A stretch of DNA of 64,000 nucleotides from contig NC_081412.1 in the NCBI RefSeq assembly GCF_030272615.1, forward strand, positions 692,300,083 through 692,364,082. Reading direction: 5' to 3'. Shown in pieces: positions 58,013 to 64,000 of this stretch; the stretch's first letter is position 1, and each line of letters begins with the position of its first letter. Under the pieces are notes generated by a model, which had not been told where the DNA came from, ran no database searches, and saw only the letters and a program-made list of their open reading frames with translations. Position numbers and translations under genes: made by a program. This DNA is from Cryptomeria japonica (lineage: Eukaryota; Streptophyta; Pinopsida; Cupressales; Cupressaceae).

Positions 58013-58287
58013 TTTTGTATTCCACAGTGTGTACATGAGAGTGGGATTAGGACTTGTTTTCTTAGTCTCACTTTTTCCCTTACACATTTGGGTGAACCCG
58101 ACGTGAATCTAATCTTATTTTCATTGCATTGAATTGTTAGATCTAAATTTAGTATCTTTCATTTTCTTTATAAACATATAATTCCAAAAACAAAAGTAAA
58201 AATTTTAAATAAATTAAAAAAAAAGAAAAAACTTTCCTCTATTTGCTTGCATTGTGTGTTTAAATTTCATTCAATTTCCATTTCAAA

Positions 58288-58685
58288 ATGTCCGATTTTT
58301 ATTTGCAAGATGTTCATACTTTTGATGATGTATGCAATTATGTTGATTATCAGTTTAGTAAGGATGAATTAGATGAAGCTCTAGATGAATTTTTCAACCC
58401 GAATCCTTCTAAACCCTCATTTTGCCAAAACCTAATCGACCTTGTTACTAGGCCATTTTGCAGTGATGAGAAAGATAAGTTGAATGATTCCTCTCATGGG
58501 TACATTCCTATCAACTCTTCCACTAAATCCAAAAACAAGGTTTTCTACAACAATCCCCTCTATGAGGAGATGTCTCATTTTGAATCAAAAGATAAACCTT
58601 TAAACCGATATGACCATGCCTTGTTGGATGATGCTCTTGATGACTTTGTGTCTATTGGCATTCTAAACTCTTATGAGAATAATGG
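58288..58685 (+). CDS. Leader ORF of gypsy-like element G, truncated (unknown)
   Basis: About 132 codons from MSDFYLQDVHTFDDVCNYVD, ending where element E was inserted; the frame then runs on into E LTR sequence. It lies about 200 bp after the LTR. The protein is acidic and contains YNNPLYEEMSHFE (58549-58587), sharing NPLYEE with the acidic ORF of D. No known domain. It may be the N-terminal part of the G polyprotein or a separate small ORF upstream of gag. Confidence 0.45.
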
Positions 58686-58823
58686 TGTTGTCATTGATGA
58701 CAACCTTCTGGCAACCTTCTGGAAACCTTCTAACAACCATCTGGCAACCTTCTGGCACTCATCTAGTAAAGCCACTGGCAGGAACCGACACCGACCTAGA
58801 CATCTACATACATCAGTAGACAC
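58686..58823 (+). repeat. 5' LTR of element E, first part
   Basis: It begins TGTTGTCATTGATGAC and contains three short repeats of caaccttctggcaacc type. It is interrupted at 58823 by a solo LTR. Preceding aatgg (58681-58685) is the candidate target site. Confidence 0.6.
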
Positions 58824-59871
58824 TATTGGTATTTTGGTATGGTTTTGTAATTGATAACAACACCTACTAAAACACTAGCACTATGGAGATCCAGTACCAT
58901 TCACCAGCAAGCAAGTAACTATTGCATAGTTACTAGTATCTGATACACCGGCAAGATATAATGATCATCGGCACTTGGAATGGCATGGAAGACACATGGT
59001 TATGTCAAAGACATCGTTTGGACATCTTGTCCTGGATTTTTGTTCATTGGTATATTCATAGTTGCATATTTGCTGTTACCGGCAAATAGGTCTAGGGTTA
59101 CACCGACAGGTTTATCTTTTCCAGATCAACATGGCATGCTATGGAGATGATTAATTATTGTTGTAAATGCATTAAGCCGACATGTTCAATCGGTTATTGC
59201 ATCATATATTATATTGTTTGTAAAATGTTTTTATTGTAATATCTTGTAGAGCCGACCTAAAATTGGTCTTCGGTTATGGTATAAATGTAAGATCTTATTT
59301 GTAAGATCAAATGTGGAATGCGAAAAAGGATTGTGTGAAGGTATATGTGAGATTAAGTAGAGCTATACACGCAGACATCATTTGAAGATTGAAGGAGGGT
59401 TTTTGTGGAAGCATATCAACATTACAGCGGTACTGAATCCAGCATATGAAGATCTATTTTGTGCAATACATTCTTATTGGATTTAACCATCCAACTGTAG
59501 TTAGTGTGACTCCCATTTTGTGATTGAGCAGTGAGCTCTAAGCTATTGGCCTTTCTGCATGTACAAACCCCATTTATGAACACTTACTATCTGCAGTAGT
59601 ATCATCTGATTGTGGGTAAGGTTTCCCACCGTGGTTTTTCCCCTTACAAGGTTTCCACGTACAAATATTGGTGTTATATGTTGTGGATGACTTTGTGTTT
59701 ACATTTCATGCACTAATCCTTACTGGTATAGTAATTAACTATTATAACTGTCTACCGGCATACTTAACTAGTTTACCTATATTAAGAATTAAGTTGGTTA
59801 AATTGTTTTTGGTTTAAATTTATTTGACAATTGATTCACTCCCCCATCTCAGTTGTCTCCGGGACCTAACA
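58824..59871 (+). mobile_element. Solo LTR of the C family (1,048 bp)
   Basis: Runs tattggtattttggtatgg to gggacctaaca with perfect target duplications gacac (58819-58823 and 59872-59876). It is almost the same length as the LTR of C (1,049 bp) and similar throughout. TATA-like tataaat at 59280-59286. Confidence 0.9.
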
Positions 59872-59876
59872 GACAC

Positions 59877-60523
59877 TTCACCGACAATTGCAACAAAGCA
59901 TACCAAGACCCCAACCAATGGGGAATAAAATTTTGTTTATTGTATTTAATTGTAATTATCTTTTGTAAAGTCGACAAGGCATATTGTAAAAGACTCATAT
60001 ATATGTATGAGATCTTATAGGTCATTTGTATGATAGAGAGTTGTGAATTATGTATAAGGTGATATAAGTGACATCGAAGGTTTTGGTTATAGAATGAGCT
60101 TAAACCGGTACTAAACTTGGAATAGTTGATGATACTTTGAAGTAGTACATTGTATTGGATTTCATAATCCACTTTTGTAGTCATTGTGACTCTTATTGAT
60201 TAGTGAGCTCTAGGCAGTTGGCCTTCCTACATGTGCAAGCCCCTCATTGTAAGTAATATTTATTCATTAGCTAGTGAGTGAATATTGTGGGTCTCAAATC
60301 CCACCAAGGTTTTTCCCACACTGGGTTTCCTCATTAAACATCTTATGTTATGGTGTGTTTTCTATGTTGTCTTTACTGTTCTTGTTTACTTCATTAATTC
60401 TTATTTACCGGTACACTATTTTGGAATGCAAAATTCTTAACAAGGTTAAATATTATGCTAACTAGTTAGATACTGATCCACCCCCCCCTCTCAGTATCCT
60501 TGGGACTATCATTAATCCTAACA
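59877..60523 (+). repeat. 5' LTR of element E, second part
   Basis: Continues the LTR after the solo insertion and ends attaatcctaaca. Total LTR without insertion is about 785 bp. The tgatccaccccccccctctcag signature lies near its end. The primer site tggtatcaaagcc follows at 60526-60538. Confidence 0.75.
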
Positions 60524-60594
60524 ATTGGTATCAAAGCCTAGTACTCTATTTTCAAAATCCTAATAGCTTGAGGAAGATTTTGACATCAGTACAG

Positions 60595-61595
60595 ATGGAG
60601 AACTTAAGAAAATAATTGGAAGGAGCTCTTCTAGACTATGATGCAGAAAACTTGAAGATGATCTAAGGACTGCACAAGAATTCATTCAAGGACTTCAGGA
60701 GAATCTTACTATAGCTAGAAATAAAAGAAAAGAACTTCATGAGAAGATGCAGAATGACAATGATGAAAATGAAACTCTTAATGAACTTGTGAACAAGTTG
60801 AGACAAGAAAACAATACTATGAGAAATGAAATGCAATATATGACTATGAGATTTTGTAAAGACATTGAAGATAGAAAGAAGAATGAAGATGACTTAACTA
60901 GGAGACACAATGATGCTAGAAATGAAAATCTAAGACTCATTTATGAAAGTGATATGTTGAAGATAGATCTGATTCACATGAAACATGATAAAACTGAACT
61001 CATGAGATAAATAGGAATTATGGAAAATGAGTTGGCTATTTTAAATCAACACAAAGAAAAATTCAAGAAAAGTTCAGAGGAATTTGATAACATGTTGAAA
61101 AGTTAGAAACCTAATGGAGATACAAATGGATTTGGATTTGAAGTTGGAGAAAATTTTGATACTGCAAACAATCATGATCACGATAAACTGGTAAGAAAAC
61201 CTAATGCTTACAAATTTAATGGGAAATGCTTTAGCTGTAACAAGTATGGTCATAGAGAAAATTAGTGTAGATTCAAAAACAATTAGAACATCAATGCACC
61301 TACCAGTCAATGTTCCAAATACAACAAAATTGGTCATAATTCAGAAAACTACAGAATGAATATGAAATGTTATGTTTGTGGAAGATTTGGGCACTTATCT
61401 AATCAATGCAGAATACAAACTGGCATAGGATATGGAAAGGCTATTCAGAAGAATAATGTGACTTGTTATGCTTGTAACAAAATTGGACACATTGTAAAAT
61501 TTTGTAGAAGAAAGACTTCACTGGCGAATAATAAAGGACCCAGTTTGAAAGGCAAAGAAAAGGTAGATGAGGTAAAGCAAGAATTTTCAAAATAA
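60595..61595 (+). pseudogene. Gag-like ORF of element E: coiled coil plus four zinc knuckles
   Basis: It begins MENLRK with an early TAA. From about 60740 a single frame runs to 61595 with several stops: coiled coil (NETLNELVNKLRQENNTMRN), EFDNMLKS, then CFSCNKYGHREN (stop before the last Cys), QCSKYNKIGHNSENY (two ligands lost), CYVCGRFGHLSNQC and CYACNKIGHIVKFC (both intact). The architecture equals that of A and B, without a UBN2 domain. Downstream sequence is cut off by element K at 61648, so presence of ORF2 cannot be judged. Confidence 0.75.
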
Positions 61596-61647
61596 TGGAT
61601 TAGGAAGATAGATCAAAATTTTGAAGAGACTATTTCTTCACTGGTAG

Positions 61648-64000
61648 TGTTGGGACTAATTAAAATTGAGTCAAGTTTAGAGGCCCAATCCAAAAATTTG
61701 CTTTGCATACCTAAACGAGTCAGTTTGAAGGGCCTAGTTTGTGAGAGGGTAAAATGGGACCAGTTGATTTTCAGAGGGTAAGGCTCAGGATTCATGTCCC
61801 ACACCTTTAATTTGGCCTATTCAGTGATGTGCAACTTTAAAAATTCATTTTGGATAAGTTTATGAGGTACCCAGTTTGAGGGGTGAGTTGGAAGTGCATT
61901 TTAGGCACAAATGCAGATTTTATGGAGTAGCCTACTTTGAGCGATTACATCTTTTACCCTATTGATCATCATGGAGAAATTCAAAATGGATTCAATTGCA
62001 TGCATAAATTTGAGTCTACATGCAAAATTTCAAGTCCTTATGAATCCGTTTGCTCAGTTTTCAAAGCTCAATCCGTTTGTAGTTTGTGATGTTTGCACAA
62101 GTGTAAAAATGTCTTGGTGAGCGTCATGTCAGAATGTTTGTTCTGGGATAATGTTGGTATAAATGGTGAGCTACGTTTCAAATTTCAAGGCTCTACCAAT
62201 CCGTTTGACCGGTTTTCAAAAGAGCTCATTTTGCCATCAAATTCAGTTATCCGCACTCCAGTGTTATATCAGTTAATGTAGCCGTATTGGTGAGCGCGCC
62301 ATTTGCATCCTGTCAGTCTGGTGATCGAACTAAGGATTTGAAGATTTAATATGTACTTCAAGGTACCTATGTTTCTAATTTGAGGGCCTACGGAGGTCGT
62401 TTGATATTTTTGAGAAAGGCGTCATGTGTTGCCAGGACATTGACTTCATCAGGTCCGCAGTGTCGACAAAGCCAGTTGGCCATTTTTGGAAATTAATATC
62501 TCTTTGCTCGGGATTCGTCTTGAGAAACCGTTTGGTAGATGTCATCCTTGTATATCAAAGTACATTCTTGTCAGATGGCGAGCTCCAGAAAGGTGTTTTG
62601 ACAGGTTTGAAAATTACGTCTTCGCGATTAAATGCGAAAATTGTGGCGTAATTGCCTGAAGGTTGTAAAATGCGGATTAATGATCCGAAAATGATGCTGA
62701 TCATTTCCGGAGGTATGTTTGAGGTCCGTGAAGCATTCCAGAGGTCAGTTGCATGAAAACAATTTTTTTTTTAGTCGAACCCACTTGGGGGCCCGACCTG
62801 GCTCATGCCTGTGCCGTATTAGTTTATTGGCGACTTTGTTCACTAAGAGATTTTTAGAATATCTAAATATGGATTATAATCACGAGGCATGTCATAAGAG
62901 TTAAAGATGTTATTATAAACTTCAGGCAATTTAAAATTGGCAAGTTTGGAGCCAAATCCTCCTTCAGCGACAAAGAAGAGCATTAAAAAATATGAATGCA
63001 CTTGGCAGCCATGGTGTGAGAAGACCATTTAAACTTTCAAATTAAATGCATTGGCATGTGAAAAGCCATTAAACCTTTCAACCAAATATAATGTGGAAGG
63101 TGTAAGACAAATTTCATGACTTTGCCAACATCCTCCATGCTTGAAGTTTGACAAAGAGAAGACTTTATAAACTCCAGCCAATGCAAACAACAGACCTCTT
63201 TCCCCATGTGAAGCTACAGCAGCAAAAAAATTGAAATAACAAATGCCATTGGGCACTCCAGGATTCTACGTGGCATGGTAAGGAGGCAATCAATAAAAAC
63301 TTTCAAGCAAATTAAATAGCAAGTGTGCAGCTATGAATCCTCCCTTGCCGTGTGTGACTTTGGTAAAAGCTTTCAAACAAATGCAAACAGAAATGGCAGA
63401 TTGTGTAGTGAATAAGGGGCCATGGATAATATTCCAAAGTAAAAATAGCAGCTGTAAAGTTTGATTCACAACCTTTGCCCATCTCTCCTCTGCGTGGCAA
63501 GGTAAGGCATGATCTTTCCAATGTCAAATGCAAACAATAGCAGCAATAGAAACTTCAAGCAAACTCTTTGGTATGGTATAACCAAATTCCATGATTTCTA
63601 GCCAACATCCTCCCAAGCACATGGTGTTTGGGGAGTAAAGTTTTAAATTTTAAAACAAATGTTAGGCATCCTCCCTGCTGTGAGCTGTGGTTGGGTGAAA
63701 TGTTAGCATAAACATTTTTCTAATAAAGGGAAATCCCATTGGCAGCTCCTCCTCCCCTGTGCGTGGCAATGAAAGAGCCCATAGGAATTTCAAAGTAAAT
63801 GAAGAGCCATTAAATTTCCAAACAAATGCAATTTCCATCCCTTTCTCCCACGTAGCAAGCAAGAAAGGCAAAGAACTTCCAAGCAAATTTCATTGGCAGC
63901 CATGAAAACACTCAGAAATTGCTTCAAAAATGCATTCCCAGGCATAATCGATTTGTCCCACATTGGCTGGGAAGTGGTATTTTCTGGTATTTATAACCAA
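61648..64000 (+). mobile_element. Element K: partial LTR of a D relative, plus orientation
   Basis: It begins TGTTGGGACTAATTAAAATT, the same terminus as the D LTRs but on the plus strand, and matches the reverse complement of D LTR sequence for more than 1 kb before diverging through the module region. It is cut by the window end, so its LTR length and internal region are unknown. Candidate target site ggtag (61643-61647). Open frames are short and unsupported. Confidence 0.8.

Larger units (their letters stand above)
56251..58086 (+). repeat. LTR of gypsy-like element G (contains solo LTR F)
   Basis: It begins TGTAGGAAAG after a G-rich tract (attgggggcttttgaaga) and ends about ttacaca at 58086, followed by tttgggtgaacccgacgtg, a likely primer-site region. 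Removing F and its target duplication leaves about 1,022 bp. A preceding polypurine tract and a following leader ORF are both present, so the LTR may lie between two internal regions; only ~120 bp of the upstream one survives (56132-56250). Confidence 0.5.

Overview
The window looks like intergenic DNA from a large, repeat-rich plant genome, most likely a conifer. The evidence is that everything I can identify is LTR-retrotransposon, nested several layers deep. The LTRs carry AT-rich (AATTAAAT)-type tracts and a U5 signature (gagagggggggtgaatcag) that I associate with gymnosperm Copia elements. The species assignment is inference. I see no host gene, tRNA or rRNA gene, CRISPR array or operon.

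Layout: 1-4293 is the 3' end of a Ty3/gypsy-like element (J), with a stack of tandem repeats, a polypurine tract and an LTR. 4294-8100 is AT-rich DNA without recognisable genes, holding an array of GC-rich hairpin repeats. From 8100 to 41525 lies one minus-strand Copia element (C; gag, protease, integrase, reverse transcriptase) cut into three pieces by two later insertions. These are element A (8797-16784, TSD aatct) and a tandem array D (17066-37923, TSD ggttc) with the structure LTR-internal-LTR-internal-LTR. 41526-42479 is an LTR remnant (I). 42480-56131 is a minus-strand pol-less Copia element (H) whose long 5' LTR was split by element B (47064-55096, plus strand, TSD catca). 56251-58685 is the LTR and leader ORF of a gypsy-like element (G) containing a solo LTR (F, 57204-58012, TSD ttttg). 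58686-61647 is the 5' part of another Copia element (E), whose LTR holds a solo LTR of the C family (58824-59871, TSD gacac). 61648-64000 is a plus-strand relative of the D LTR (K), cut by the window end.

The most interesting content is the pair A and B. Both are about 8 kb, with about 1.1-kb LTRs, an initiator-Met-type primer binding site and repeated polypurine tracts like those of Sireviruses, but neither has protease, integrase, reverse transcriptase or RNase H. Each instead has a coiled-coil, multi-zinc-knuckle Gag-like ORF, a spacer of about 0.5 kb, and a second ORF of about 1,000 codons that I do not recognise. The ORF2 proteins of A and B are clearly homologous although the LTRs belong to different subfamilies. 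Both frames are interrupted by stop codons, with no visible frameshift along A ORF2 and none in B until its 3' part. This looks like a pol-less retrotransposon lineage carrying its own conserved extra protein, mobilised in trans.

The second highlight is D: LTRs of about 4.4 kb flank a 3.8-kb internal region that carries only a gypsy-type gag and a long acidic ORF, and the element is locally amplified inside a single target-site duplication. All coding regions in the window are degenerate to some extent; I report breaks and do not reconstruct the ancestral proteins.
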